Source: a virus. Taken from it: a stretch of 50,828 nucleotides of DNA. Numbering within the stretch: position 1 is the stretch's first letter; each line of letters starts with the position of its first letter. The translations under genes and the position numbers were made by a program. Of the stretch, positions 21,597 to 31,116 are shown in pieces. The stretch is from positions 1 through 50,828 of the IMG/VR virus record IMGVR_UViG_3300049489_000941, one strand, 5' to 3'. The notes beneath the pieces are model-generated. The model saw nothing but the letters and a program-made list of their open reading frames with translations, ran no database searches and was not told where the DNA came from.

Positions 21597-22084
21597 CAGT
21601 CTCTCCCGAGGTAGACGCCGGTCGCGTCGTCGGCGAAATAGAATTCCTTGCCGTCGTCGGACCAGTAGAGGCGCAGGAAGTCCTGCAGGCTGCGCATGGA
21701 CGCTACCTCTGCCGCCACCTCGACCTTGAACCGGTCGAACCCGGTGGCGCTCACGACGTAGTTCGATGAAAACCGCAGTTCGATGGGGGTGACGTAGACC
21801 GGCGGGTTTACCTCGGTTCCCGGGGTCTGGATCGTCGGCAGGGCCATGGCGAACCACGAATAACCGTTCAGGTCGGCAAATCCTCCGAACCGGGCGACCT
21901 GTGCGGTGTTGAAATCCCACGCGAGGCTGAGGACGGCGGGCTGGTTCAGGTATTTCCGCCGCTGCCGGACGGCGCCGCTTTCGAACGGCGTCCGGATCAG
22001 GCCCATGTCGACCGCGAAGCGGTAACTCGCCCGCAAGGGGGCGCCCAAGTCGTCCATCGGAAAGAGTGCGATTGTGTCGGCCAT
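21596..22084 (-). CDS. Tail tip-associated protein (unknown)
   Basis: 162 residues, 1-base overlaps with both neighbours. Beta-rich with many aromatic residues (YRFAVDMGLIRTPFESGAVR; GYSWFAMALP; FRLYWSDDGKEFYFAD). The length and position after the J-like protein are typical for small tail-tip proteins. No domain recognised. Probably part of the distal tail complex. Confidence 0.65.
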   Translation of the reverse strand: MADTIALFPMDDLGAPLRASYRFAVDMGLIRTPFESGAVRQRRKYLNQPAVLSLAWDFNTAQVARFGGFADLNGYSWFAMALPTIQTPGTEVNPPVYVTPIELRFSSNYVVSATGFDRFKVEVAAEVASMRSLQDFLRLYWSDDGKEFYFADDATGVYLGRD

Positions 22085-24240
22085 CAGGTCGTGATCCCTC
22101 CCCAGACGCGATCATCATACAGGATGCCGGTGATCCGGACAGTCCCTTGCTGCAATGGCTCGATCTCGGAAAAGATGAAGTCCTGCACGAAGTCCTGTCC
22201 GCTGCCGATGGCGACGAAGGTCGGCTCTTGCTTGCCCCTGCCGAACAGCGGAAACGGCGGGTTCGACGCGAGGGTGATTTCGGTCACCATCAAGTCGGTA
22301 TCATCCCGCATCGTGATCGCGATGGGGGCACTCACGCCGCCGGTCTCGCTGCGCAGGAAGACGTAAGGATCCGGCACTTGCGCGAACGCCTTGTCCAGCA
22401 GCAGAACCCTGCCGCTCACCCGGGTGACGCGTGCTGCCGCGCCCCAGTTCGGCAGCGGGTGCGCGACCGCGAAACGCTCGCCCAGAGCGTAGATCAGCCC
22501 TTCCATCTCGGTCTCGAAAACCACCGACTTGCGGGTGTAGGTGTCCTGTTGCCAAAGCCACCGGGCGTATTGCTCCGCCTGCGCCGCATTCGTGCAGCCC
22601 AAGAGAGGGATGGTGCGGGGGCGGACCGAGGTCTTCGGCCAGACCCGGACGTCTTGGCTGAAGTCCTTCGCGTCGAAGAATTCGACTTCGTATCCGTCGT
22701 AGGGGTCGTCTTGCTTGAAAAGGTAGCGCAGCGAGAAGCTGCCTTCCTTGATGTTCTCGGGGGTGAACATCGCCGACCGCATGGTCTGGGGACCATCCGC
22801 GATGGCCGACATGGTGCCGCCGATGGAGATGGGGCGGGCGCGCTCGACCGCCGCCACGGCTGCGAGGCCGCCCAGCACAGTCCCGCGCTGATCGAATTGG
22901 CCGTTGAACCCGGACCGGCTCGCCCACCGCTGCCGGAGGGCTTCCAGCGTCGCGATGTCGATCTCGCTGACGGGCCGCCCGGCGCCGTTCACCGGGTCCG
23001 TCATGATGTCATAGAAATGGTCTGCCGGGTTCGACGTCGCCACCAGCCCCGGGCCGCGCCATGTCGGACAGAGGCGCGTCACGTCGGCCCGGATGCGGCG
23101 CTGGGCTGCATCCGAGATCGCCTCGTTTGCCTTGATCTTGACCACCAGCAGGGTCGTGTCGCCGTAGGCGGGTTGCCCGGTGCGGTCCAGTCGCGCCCGC
23201 ATGCCGATGGCCTGCATTTCCTCGACCACACGGTTGTCGGTGGTGTAAACCTGCCGACGGACGCGCGCTCGCCACCTGCCGCCGGGGAGGGCGATGGCGT
23301 AGGTGGCACGGATGGGGGTCCGGCTCGCCGCTCCATAGGTCGCGTCATAGATCAACGACGCGCCGATGGGGTTCCCCAGATCGTCGATCTGCTGCACCTC
23401 CATGCGGGCGGTTGTATTCCACCCGCGATAGTTACCATCTTCGTCGACCCAGTAGAGACCGTTCGGCATCAGGAAGTCGAATTCCAGCGTGACCGCTGAG
23501 GTGCCTTCCGGGTTGGTCTCAAACCATCCAATCCAGCCTGCACCCCCGAGCAGTCGCTGGCCTGCGACCTGCGGGCTGGTGACCGCGTCCTCCCAGACGC
23601 CGGTCTGGGCTTCGATGGCGCCAATCTGGCGTTGATGCTGGTCAGGGGTGAACATCCACGCCGTGATGGTGCCTGCAGGAAGTCTGGCGATGTCGTCGTT
23701 TTCAATCAGGACGCGGTTCAGCCGGTGCCAGCCGTGACCGACGGCGAGGATCATGTGGAGGTATTGCTGGTTGTTCTCGTAGCGGTAGTATGGCTGCGAG
23801 ACGATGTTCGGGTAAGTGATCATGCGCCCGTAGATCGTCGGGATGGGCTCGCCGAGGCGGGCTTGGTTCTGCCGAGCCTGAAAGCTGTAGACGGGCGACG
23901 GCTGGCCGCCCTGTCCGGGCTTCGGGGGTGGGAACAGGAGGTTGATGATCAGCGTGATCGCGAAGCTGACCAGAAACGAAATCGCGGCCTGCACCAAGAT
24001 CGGGACGATGGCGCCGCCGGGGTATTCGAGGATGGCGACCACTTCCTCCGGCTCCATCAGGAAGTCGAAGTCATCCAACTCGACCCGCTCTTGCCCGTTC
24101 TTGCGGTAGACGATGTAGGGGTGCTGGAAGCCGTGCGGGAACCGCTTCTCGAGGAAGTCGATGAAGGGTCCGTCTGCGGTGAACATCAGCGCACCCTCGC
24201 GCGGATGCATCGGGTTGTTCGAGTAGATCACCCGTGCCAT
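22084..24240 (-). CDS. Tip attachment protein J-like (host specificity)
   Basis: 718 residues from ATG 24240, supported by GAAGGGG upstream; a longer reading frame exists but runs into antisense sequence. Residues 77-103 form a hydrophobic segment (ILVQAAISFLVSFAITLIIN) followed by PPPKPGQ, the usual signature of TipJ-type proteins, then YSFQARQNQARLGEPIPTIYGR. The rest is a long beta-rich array, including RVLIENDDIARL and a fibronectin-like/tip baseplate region near WLWQQDTYTRKSVVFE. It anchors the tail tip and contacts the host surface. It overlaps the NlpC/P60 gene by 13 bases. Confidence 0.85.
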   Translation of the reverse strand: MARVIYSNNPMHPREGALMFTADGPFIDFLEKRFPHGFQHPYIVYRKNGQERVELDDFDFLMEPEEVVAILEYPGGAIVPILVQAAISFLVSFAITLIINLLFPPPKPGQGGQPSPVYSFQARQNQARLGEPIPTIYGRMITYPNIVSQPYYRYENNQQYLHMILAVGHGWHRLNRVLIENDDIARLPAGTITAWMFTPDQHQRQIGAIEAQTGVWEDAVTSPQVAGQRLLGGAGWIGWFETNPEGTSAVTLEFDFLMPNGLYWVDEDGNYRGWNTTARMEVQQIDDLGNPIGASLIYDATYGAASRTPIRATYAIALPGGRWRARVRRQVYTTDNRVVEEMQAIGMRARLDRTGQPAYGDTTLLVVKIKANEAISDAAQRRIRADVTRLCPTWRGPGLVATSNPADHFYDIMTDPVNGAGRPVSEIDIATLEALRQRWASRSGFNGQFDQRGTVLGGLAAVAAVERARPISIGGTMSAIADGPQTMRSAMFTPENIKEGSFSLRYLFKQDDPYDGYEVEFFDAKDFSQDVRVWPKTSVRPRTIPLLGCTNAAQAEQYARWLWQQDTYTRKSVVFETEMEGLIYALGERFAVAHPLPNWGAAARVTRVSGRVLLLDKAFAQVPDPYVFLRSETGGVSAPIAITMRDDTDLMVTEITLASNPPFPLFGRGKQEPTFVAIGSGQDFVQDFIFSEIEPLQQGTVRITGILYDDRVWGGITT

Positions 24241-24710
24241 GTGAAAATCCCCTTCAGCCGCAGCCCCATCCTTTCCATCATCGGCAACTGGTGGGAAACC
24301 ACCCCGACCCCCGGCAAGGCGTGGACGACGCGGAAGCCGCCAGAAACGGGCCACACGAGGCCGGTGTGCGATGCCCGGGCTCCGGTCCCGAAAATGGCGA
24401 CGCCCCCTGCGCAGGGCTCATTCTCGCGCCGCCACCGGGCATCCGTCTCTTGTTCCTCGATGATCCGGATCACCCGGCGCACCGCGAGCCCCTCATCTGC
24501 CCAATCGTCCGGCAGCCAAGGGCAGCAGGCGACGATCAGCCCCCAGCAGTCGAAGGCGTCCGGTCCGCGTGCGCCGACGCGGTAGGGCCTGCCGATCAAG
24601 GCCGACGGGTCGCGCACAGAAGCCCCGACCTGTGCAGTGACTTGTGCATTTTGTGCAATCTGGTCGTTTTGCTTTTCCGAGCAAGACGCGGACGGGCTTA
24701 CATGGATCAT
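24228..24710 (-). CDS. NlpC/P60 tail peptidase (K-like)
   Basis: 160 residues. The catalytic core is YRVGARGPDAFDCWGLIVAC (nucleophile Cys55) with His115 in RASHTGLVW and a distal strand FRVVHALPGVGV, the NlpC/P60 order. It hydrolyses peptidoglycan, probably to help the tail penetrate. The first 33 residues are polar and look unlike the family, so the true start may be later or the extension is lineage-specific. The DNA around 24630-24690 is less GC-rich than its surroundings. ATGA overlap with the DUF1833 gene. Confidence 0.85.
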   Translation of the reverse strand: MIHVSPSASCSEKQNDQIAQNAQVTAQVGASVRDPSALIGRPYRVGARGPDAFDCWGLIVACCPWLPDDWADEGLAVRRVIRIIEEQETDARWRRENEPCAGGVAIFGTGARASHTGLVWPVSGGFRVVHALPGVGVVSHQLPMMERMGLRLKGIFTWHG

Positions 24711-25201
24711 CGCGCCATCCCCGGGAATTCGTTGATGCGGTAGTAGCGCCGGGGAAACTCGGCATTCACGACGTCCGCCCGGGTCGCGGTGCCGATGATC
24801 GCCTCGGGTGTCACCTCGAGGGCGCTCAGGAACAGCACCAGCGGCGGGTCTTGCTGCGGCCTCGGGTCATCGTCGGCAAAGACCAGATAGGTGCATTCGA
24901 TGGCCGACCCGAAGTCGTCTGCCGCGTTCTCGAGTTCGATCATGATGTTCGGGCTGACGTTGTCGATCTTCAGCCGCAGGTCTTGCTGCGAGGACTCATC
25001 CCGGCGCGGCTCGATTACCTCGAAAGGCACCGGCACGAATTCCCGCGACTGCGCTTGCCAGATGGCGAAGAAGCCGACCGGCGAGTTCGTCAGCAGGAAT
25101 TCCCGGCTGAACCTCGGGTGCCGCAGGACGATGGCCTGCCGGATGATCGACCGGACCGGCGCGGAGGCGTAGATGCGCTTCTGGTTTTCCGTCAAAGGCA
25201 T
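24707..25201 (-). CDS. DUF1833-type minor tail protein
   Basis: 164 residues. The start MPLTENQKRIYASAPVRSII with HPRFSREFLLTNSPVGF and a strand-rich body (VPVPFEVIEPRRDESSQQDL, RADVVNAEFPRRYYRI) matches DUF1833, found between tape measure and NlpC/P60 genes in siphoviruses. Probably a distal-tail assembly protein. GC-rich and without features of note. Confidence 0.82.
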   Translation of the reverse strand: MPLTENQKRIYASAPVRSIIRQAIVLRHPRFSREFLLTNSPVGFFAIWQAQSREFVPVPFEVIEPRRDESSQQDLRLKIDNVSPNIMIELENAADDFGSAIECTYLVFADDDPRPQQDPPLVLFLSALEVTPEAIIGTATRADVVNAEFPRRYYRINEFPGMAR

Positions 25202-25204
25202 CGG

Positions 25205-28200
25205 TTATCGTCCCTGCCTGCGCAGGCCATAGGTGCTTTCCAGAACCCGGGCGAGGTCGCCCGTCCCGCGTGCGACGCCGTCCGCCGTGGCCTTGGCTGC
25301 CGCGCTGATGACGATGTCGATCCCACCGTCATCGCGTTGCGAGGTCGCCACCTCGACCGGCGCGTTATTCGTGATGTTGATGGTCACCCCACCCCCGCCG
25401 CCGCCCGCATTCTGGACGCCCAGCTTGCCGTCCGGTCCACGCGACAGAGGCAGCACCGCCTCGGGGCCGTTCTCCGCCACCTGCCCCATCCGCCCGGACG
25501 CCGTCATCGCGAAGGTGGGGGCTTCCAGCACCCCGCCGTTCGCAAGCCCGAAGCTGAGATTGCCGAGGCCGAGGCCGCCAAGGCTGAACCCGCCGCCGCC
25601 CAGACCGCCGCCAAGGATCATCTGCAGCATCTTCGACGCCGCCAGCTTGCCGAGTTCCTCGAGGACGGTCGAAACCAGATCCTTGAAGGCCGCCTTCGCC
25701 ACTTCCTTGAAGTTGCCGATGCCGAACACCGCATCCCCAAGAGCCTTGCCCATCGCGCTGCCGAAACTGTCCGCCGCCGCTTCGATGGCGTCGAAGGCTG
25801 ACTTCAGGCTCTTGACGTTTTCCTCGAGGTCGAAGACCGCGTTCGCCTGTTGCGTGAGGGCGTCGATCTGGCCTTCGGTGAGGTCCGTCCCCTCTGCCGT
25901 GGCCGCGTTGATCGCCTGTTGAACGGCAGCATACCGCTCCATGTCCTGACCGGAAAGGACGGCTGCCCGCTCGCGCTCCGCCTCGGTCAGCCGCTTGGTC
26001 AGGTCGAGTTGCTGTTCCTTGTAGGCATCCCGCGTCGCGCCGCCACCACCACCCCCGCCGCCGGAACCGCCACCAACCGAGGGCGATGCGAGCCCGGCGC
26101 CGAAGACGCCCGGGGTGATGACTTCGCCGTCCAGCGTCACCTGCCCGAATTGCACCTGAGACCGCGCCGCGTCCGGGCCGCTCTGCCCGGTCCGCTCACG
26201 CAGGGCGGAGTAGTTCTTCGATGCCGCCGCGAGGTTGTCTGCCATCGCCCCCGCCGCCGCCGCACCGGCCCAGAGCGGGCTCGCCACATCTACCCCGGCC
26301 ATCTGCCCCAAGGTCGACAGAACGTAGCCGAGGATGCTGTCCAGTTCTCCACCTGCGTTGCCGGTGCGCTTCAGGATGTCCTGCACCTTGCGGACTTCGT
26401 CGGCCATCTGTTGCGGGCTCTCTGCCGCAAAGGCCGCGTCCAGCGCCGCCTGCAGGGCTTGCGCGTCGCCCGCGACCAGCCCCATCGACCAGACCATGTC
26501 GTCCAGCGCGTTCACCGCGTCTGCAAAACCCGACTTGATGGTCGCCAGCGCCTTGGTCTCGGCCAGCAGCTTCGCCTGTTCCTCTGCCGCCGTCGCCAAG
26601 GCGTCGCCCATCTGGGAGATCGCGTTGCCGTTGTCGATGTAGGCTTGCTCTGCCTCTGCGAGTGCGGCGGTTTCGTCGAGGAAGATGCGCTGACGGTCGG
26701 TCAGCACCTCATTCATCGCCTGCTGTTTCTCGATCAGGGCTTGGGCTTTCTGGATTGCCTCATCGTCACCCATCTGCCCGATCTTGGCAATATCGCCCCG
26801 GTTCGACGCCTCGCCAAGCAGCGCGCTCCGGGCGGTGTCACCCAGACCACCCCGGCTCTCGCCAATGCTGGCCTTCAGGGCCGCCTGATCGGCCATCATC
26901 ACCTGCCGCCGGGCTTCCAGAAGCTGGTTCTGGACGCGGATTTCCTCGAGGGTCCGGTCGATGGCCACCCGCGAGGCCGCCTCTTGCGCGGCGCTGCCCT
27001 CTGCCGCTGCCGTGCCAAGGTCGCGGTGTTGCTGGATCAGGGTGTCATTCAGGGCCGTCAGCTTGTCGGATGCCTCGACTGTCGCCTGCATGGACGCCTG
27101 CACGTCGCGCTGGGCGGTTTCCAGATCCTTCGTCCCGTCCCGCAGAAGGAAAAACGCCGCCGCGAGGGCTCCAACCGCCGTCACCGCCCAGCCGATGGGG
27201 CCCAAGGCCACGATGAAGCCCGCGACCGAGCCTGCCGCCGCCGCCGCGCCCGTGGCGATCAGCGTGAAGACCCCGGCCAGCCCGCCGCCACTCAGGATGA
27301 CCGAACCGATGGCGGTCAGAAGCCCGGTCTTCATCGCCGCGTAAAGGGCGAGGACCGCGACCGTCGCCACCTCGACGTTTTCCGCGATGAGGCTGAAGAA
27401 CCCGGCCAGCATGTCGTTATTGGCGACGCTCTCGATGATCCCGAGAAGGTAGGCGACCACGTCCGCCAGCATGTTGAACGCCGCGCCGAGGGCCTCTGCC
27501 GCCGCGACCGCCGCCTTCGACTGCGCCAGCCGGTTCAGGGCTTCCAGCACCGTGAACAGGGCCTTCTGGAACCCGCCTGCGATGACGACTTCCTTCAGGG
27601 CCAGCATCGAGTTCTCGAGTTCGCTGATCGCCGTCGCGGTCGTGCGGGTCTGTGAGGCAAAACCCGCGAATTCTTGCTGCAGTTGCGCGCCGAACGCCCG
27701 CACGAAGTCGTCTGCCGCCACCTGCCCGAGTTCCAAGGCTTTCGACAGTTCCTGCGTCGACATGCCCATCGCCCGGGCCGCGATCTGGAAAGCCCCCGGC
27801 AGGCGCTCGCCCAACTGCCCGCGCAGTTCTTCGGCCTGCACCGACCCCTTGGAGATCATCTGCTGGACGGCCATCAGGGCGCCCTCGAGTTCGTATTGCG
27901 ACAGGCCGTAGGCCGTGGCCGCCGCCGTGATCCCTTCGAAGACCGTCCGGCTTTCCTCGAGGCTGATGTTCGTCCCCTTCGTCGCGGCCAGCAGCTTCGA
28001 ATAAGCCCCCGCTGCGGTCAGGACGTCCTGCCCCAGCCTGTCCGCCGTCTCGCGGACGTAGTCCATTTCCTGCCGCGCCGCCGACGCGCTGCCGGTCACC
28101 GCCGTGAAGGTCATATTGATCTTCTGCAGGCTCATCGTGGTGTTCTGCAGGTCGCGGACGATGGCGAGGCCGATGAAGCCCGCGATGGCGCCCTTGGCGA

Positions 28201-28459
28201 GCCTGTAAGCCTGCCCCACGCGGTCGATGGCCGCCGCCTGCTGCTGCGCTGCACGGGTGGCCTCTGTGGCCGCACGGCTGCCCTGCCGCTGACTGTCGGT
28301 GTAGGTCCGGGTGGCCCCCGTGCCGCGCTGGGAGGCCCCCGTCACCGCGTCCGTCTGGGTCTTCACTCCCCCCAGCGCCTCTTTGAACCCGGTCAGGTCC
28401 GCCTTCCCCTTCACAATCGAGGAAGTGTCAGCGTTTACGATCAGGGGAATGTCGACCAT
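25205..28459 (-). CDS. Tape measure protein
   Basis: 1084 residues, the longest tail gene. Residues 90-260 carry the tape-measure N-terminal domain (MDYVRETADRLGQ, AYSKLLAATKGTNISLEESR, MISKGSVQAEELRGQLGERL, QIAARAMGMSTQELSKALE). Several hydrophobic segments at about 335-440 (VVAYLLGIIES; LTAIGSVILSGGGLAGVFTL; VGALAAAFFLL) form the usual membrane-active stretch. The second half is a coiled coil followed by a polyglycine linker (GGGSGGGGGGGG, ~815) and a C-terminal beta domain. It sets tail length and enters the host envelope. Its start overlaps the chaperone G-T frame by 32 bases. Confidence 0.92.
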   Translation of the reverse strand: MVDIPLIVNADTSSIVKGKADLTGFKEALGGVKTQTDAVTGASQRGTGATRTYTDSQRQGSRAATEATRAAQQQAAAIDRVGQAYRLAKGAIAGFIGLAIVRDLQNTTMSLQKINMTFTAVTGSASAARQEMDYVRETADRLGQDVLTAAGAYSKLLAATKGTNISLEESRTVFEGITAAATAYGLSQYELEGALMAVQQMISKGSVQAEELRGQLGERLPGAFQIAARAMGMSTQELSKALELGQVAADDFVRAFGAQLQQEFAGFASQTRTTATAISELENSMLALKEVVIAGGFQKALFTVLEALNRLAQSKAAVAAAEALGAAFNMLADVVAYLLGIIESVANNDMLAGFFSLIAENVEVATVAVLALYAAMKTGLLTAIGSVILSGGGLAGVFTLIATGAAAAAGSVAGFIVALGPIGWAVTAVGALAAAFFLLRDGTKDLETAQRDVQASMQATVEASDKLTALNDTLIQQHRDLGTAAAEGSAAQEAASRVAIDRTLEEIRVQNQLLEARRQVMMADQAALKASIGESRGGLGDTARSALLGEASNRGDIAKIGQMGDDEAIQKAQALIEKQQAMNEVLTDRQRIFLDETAALAEAEQAYIDNGNAISQMGDALATAAEEQAKLLAETKALATIKSGFADAVNALDDMVWSMGLVAGDAQALQAALDAAFAAESPQQMADEVRKVQDILKRTGNAGGELDSILGYVLSTLGQMAGVDVASPLWAGAAAAGAMADNLAAASKNYSALRERTGQSGPDAARSQVQFGQVTLDGEVITPGVFGAGLASPSVGGGSGGGGGGGGATRDAYKEQQLDLTKRLTEAERERAAVLSGQDMERYAAVQQAINAATAEGTDLTEGQIDALTQQANAVFDLEENVKSLKSAFDAIEAAADSFGSAMGKALGDAVFGIGNFKEVAKAAFKDLVSTVLEELGKLAASKMLQMILGGGLGGGGFSLGGLGLGNLSFGLANGGVLEAPTFAMTASGRMGQVAENGPEAVLPLSRGPDGKLGVQNAGGGGGGVTINITNNAPVEVATSQRDDGGIDIVISAAAKATADGVARGTGDLARVLESTYGLRRQGR

Positions 28460-29215
28460 CTGCCTTGCGCTCCGCCGTCATGATGTCCAGCCACCAGCCG
28501 TCCACCTTACGAATAACCCGGATTTCGTCCGGCGTCACCAGTTCCCCTGTCAGGTCGCGCCATGCGGCAATGTCGACCCAAGTCAGGGGCGTCAGCCCCA
28601 TCCCGTTACTCGACCGCCCCGCGTGGATCTCTGACCAGAGAAGGAACACCCGGTCGAATTCGAACGGGCAGTCCGGCCCACGCAGGGCCTTCGGTGTTAT
28701 GCCGGTCTGTCGCTCGACCGCTTCCAGATGCTCTCGGACGGACACCCCGTCCGTCACGACGTTCAGGCCGAAGTGGAACCGGCAGAAGGATTCGAAGTCG
28801 TCGATTCGGGCTTCGCCAAAAAAGTGCCATGGTCTCCCAGCGCCTGATCGATCTGGTCGCGCAACCACCGCAGCGCGGGGTTCGTCATCAGCATCCGGGC
28901 GTTCTCTGCCGAGACCTTCAGGGGCTTGCCTTCGATGCTGATCCCTTCCCAGCTTTCGATGCAGGCCACCAGCCGGTCGACCGCCTCCGCCTCGATCTCA
29001 TCCGCCGACAGCTTCATCCTGCCCCGGGCGACCATGGCGTTCTGCACGCGCTGGTCTGCGATGCGGCGCTCGACCGCGCGCATGCGCGGGTGCGACGGCG
29101 GAACAATCATCACCCGGACAGGGGCTTCCGGCGTGCCCAGCGGGCGGAAGGTGACGGGGTGGACGAGGTCGACGGCTTTCGCTTCGTCGGTTACCATCAG
29201 GGTCGAAAGGTCCAT
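28428..29215 (-). CDS. Tail assembly chaperone G-T fusion (-1 frameshift product)
   Basis: The second frame (28868-28428) has no start of its own and is entered from the G frame by a -1 slip at T-TTT-TTG (28823-28817). Joining residue 133 of G to the GGC codon at 28817 gives a 262-residue protein: the G part plus 129 residues starting GEARIDDFESFCRFHFGLNV and ending RHSPDRKR. This copies the lambda G/G-T and related siphovirus arrangement, where the long form bridges tail tube subunits and the tape measure. The T part lies immediately before the tape measure gene, as expected. Confidence 0.82.
28763..29215 (-). CDS. Tail assembly chaperone G
   Basis: 150 residues from ATG 29215, preferred over an upstream TTG at 29233 because GGAG lies 6 bases before it and the TTG overlaps a terminator hairpin. 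It is a compact alpha/beta protein (AKAVDLVHPVTFRPLG, RVMIVPPSHPRMRAVER, DEIEAEAVDRLVACIESWE). The slippery heptamer occurs near its end (codons 132-133), after which the short form continues AKPESTTSNPSAGSTSA. This is the unshifted, more abundant form that keeps the tape measure soluble before tail assembly. Confidence 0.85.
   Translation of the reverse strand: MDLSTLMVTDEAKAVDLVHPVTFRPLGTPEAPVRVMIVPPSHPRMRAVERRIADQRVQNAMVARGRMKLSADEIEAEAVDRLVACIESWEGISIEGKPLKVSAENARMLMTNPALRWLRDQIDQALGDHGTFLAKPESTTSNPSAGSTSA
28817..28823 (-). other. Slippery heptamer T-TTT-TTG for -1 frameshift
   Basis: On the - strand six T followed by G lie in the register X-XXY-YYZ of the G frame, with TTT TTG as codons 132-133 from ATG 29215. 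After slipping one base back, reading continues with GGC. The 105-base overlap of the two frames (28763-28868) and the location match programmed frameshifts in tail chaperone genes of most long-tailed phages. Confidence 0.85.
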
Positions 29216-29227
29216 GCGCTTCTCCAA

Positions 29228-29258
29228 AGACAAAGGGGGCGCCTCCCATGGCGCCCCC
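29228..29258 (-). terminator. Leftward terminator between tube gene and G
   Basis: GGGGGCGCC (29235-29243) and GGCGCCCCC (29250-29258) form a 9-bp stem with a 6-base loop. Read on the - strand it is followed by TTTGTCTTT. It lies 32 bases after the stop of the tail-tube gene and just before the G start, so it could lower expression of the chaperone/tape-measure genes relative to the tube. Confidence 0.75.
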
Positions 29259-29289
29259 TCACCTTAGCGGGTGTTTAACAGTCGCACAA

Positions 29290-31116
29290 TCAGGCGATCT
29301 CGACCCGGATTGCGGAGATCAGGGTGCCGGTCTCCGGCGTGATGACCACGCTGTTGCCGTTCTCTGCCTGCGCTTCCAAGTCCGACGTCGCATCGATGGC
29401 CGCCGCGAGGTTCTCCGCCACATCTTCCGGGGTGTCGCCGGGCAGGATATCCACCTCGGTCTCGGTCTCCGGATCCGTGTCGACGCGGTAGATCACCGTC
29501 GCGGTGTAGGCCCGGTCGGCAGGTCCGCCGCCCACGACGATCCCCGCCACGCTCGACCCTTGGCCCGTGACGCTGACCGTGATCGCGCCCACCGGGGCAG
29601 GTGCCGGGAAGACGACCGGCGCTGCTACCCCCGGGTAGGCCGTCTGGATGACCACCTGACTGTTGTCCGCCACCGGGTCCGTCGGCTGCAGGCCGCGAAT
29701 GTCCATGGTGATCGGCAGGCCGGTGGCGACGGCGTCGCCGATGGTGCCACTGTTGAATTTGCAGCGGGGCAGGGTGATCTGCAGGAACGACTGGCCGTCC
29801 GCGCTGTCCATCCGCATGGCGACCAGCGCCTCTTGCTCGAGGTCGAACCGGTTGTAGGCTTCGAGGCCCGCATCCGCGTCGAACAGGATCGTCAGGCTGC
29901 CCTGCACGGTTTGCTGGTTGCCCCAAGTGATCGTCGGGATGATGTTCGACCCTACGACTTCCGACCCGGCCATGTTGTTGTTGATCGTCATGTCCAGCGC
30001 GGTGACGACGCCGATCTGGCGACCGCCCACGATGACCGTGCCGGAGACCGCGACCAGCACGCCTTCCTCGCTCACTTCGTCGTAGTCCGGCAGGGCGACC
30101 TTGCGGACGCTGAAGGCGGGCTCGACGGCGCTCTGGATGGCCTCTGCGACCGTGATCGCGGCGCCGTTGATCGCCGTGATGTGGCGCGGGTTGTTGTTCT
30201 GCGGAGCAACAGCCATACCGGTGAAGACCACCAGATCGCCGACGCCGAAGCCCTCATCCTCCCAGTCGCCGGTCGAGGACGTCACCGTCCGGGCCGCCGC
30301 GTCGAAGGTCAGCACGCCGAGTTCTGCCGGGCCCTTGACCAGTTCGGGCACGCCATCGATGGAGGCCAGCGCCACCGGGTCCGCATCGGTCCCGATCAGG
30401 CCGAAGTTCACCGTCGCGATGCCGGTCGGAGGCAAGGCGAAGGCCGCGCTGTTGAACCGCACGCCCCGATAGGTGATGAACCGCCCGATGTCGGTGAACG
30501 CCCGTTCGAAGACGAAGCTGCGCAGGATATTCCCGATGCCGAGTTTCTTGCCCGCGACGCGGATGGTGCCCAGTGCCAGCGTGGTCGCTTGGAAGGTGAA
30601 GCCCTTCTCATTCGACAGGGTGGCGTTCCGGGGGTCGTCTGCCCGCAGGCCCAGAATGGTGAACGACCGACCGTCATAGTCGATGTTACCCGTCCCGAGG
30701 ATGGTGATCCGGTCGCCGATGCGGAACCCGAGGGTTGCCCAGTTGCCTGCGACGGGAAGCTGGGCCACGCCGTTCGCGTTGATGGTCACCGCGTTCGCGA
30801 CGAGGTCCATCACCACGCCCGCGCGCCAGAAGCCGCCCATCAGCGCCTCGTAGGCGTCGTCATGGCTGGCCGGGCTCACCTCGGAGACGATCTCGCCACC
30901 CACCCGGCGGATGCCGTGGCGGCTGTCGCTGACCATCCGGTCGCTGCGGATTTCCTCGCTGTCGTAGGCATCCTTGGTCAGTGCGAGCGTGGTGCTGCGC
31001 CGACGGAAGACCTTCAGTTGGGGGTCGACGATAGGCTTGCCAGCGCAGACTTCCTCGGCATAGCCAAGGTCCGCCAAGCTGCCGGACGCTACGATGGGGC
31101 TGCAGGTTGCGTTCAT
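29290..31116 (-). CDS. Tail tube protein with C-terminal extension
   Basis: 608 residues. The N-terminal part includes RRRSTTLALTKDAYDSEEIRSDR and GIRRVGGEIVSEV, typical of the Phage_tube_2 type tail-tube family, and continues as repeated beta-strand units (GFRIGDRITILGTGNIDYDG and GFGVGDLVVFTGM share a GFxxGD turn). The C-terminal ~100 residues (SVTGQGSSVAGIVVGGGP, LAAAIDATSDLEAQAENGNS) look like an added surface domain. It is twice the size of a minimal tube subunit, which suggests decorated tube surfaces. 1-base/4-base overlaps link it to the terminator gene upstream. Confidence 0.8.
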   Translation of the reverse strand: MNATCSPIVASGSLADLGYAEEVCAGKPIVDPQLKVFRRRSTTLALTKDAYDSEEIRSDRMVSDSRHGIRRVGGEIVSEVSPASHDDAYEALMGGFWRAGVVMDLVANAVTINANGVAQLPVAGNWATLGFRIGDRITILGTGNIDYDGRSFTILGLRADDPRNATLSNEKGFTFQATTLALGTIRVAGKKLGIGNILRSFVFERAFTDIGRFITYRGVRFNSAAFALPPTGIATVNFGLIGTDADPVALASIDGVPELVKGPAELGVLTFDAAARTVTSSTGDWEDEGFGVGDLVVFTGMAVAPQNNNPRHITAINGAAITVAEAIQSAVEPAFSVRKVALPDYDEVSEEGVLVAVSGTVIVGGRQIGVVTALDMTINNNMAGSEVVGSNIIPTITWGNQQTVQGSLTILFDADAGLEAYNRFDLEQEALVAMRMDSADGQSFLQITLPRCKFNSGTIGDAVATGLPITMDIRGLQPTDPVADNSQVVIQTAYPGVAAPVVFPAPAPVGAITVSVTGQGSSVAGIVVGGGPADRAYTATVIYRVDTDPETETEVDILPGDTPEDVAENLAAAIDATSDLEAQAENGNSVVITPETGTLISAIRVEIA

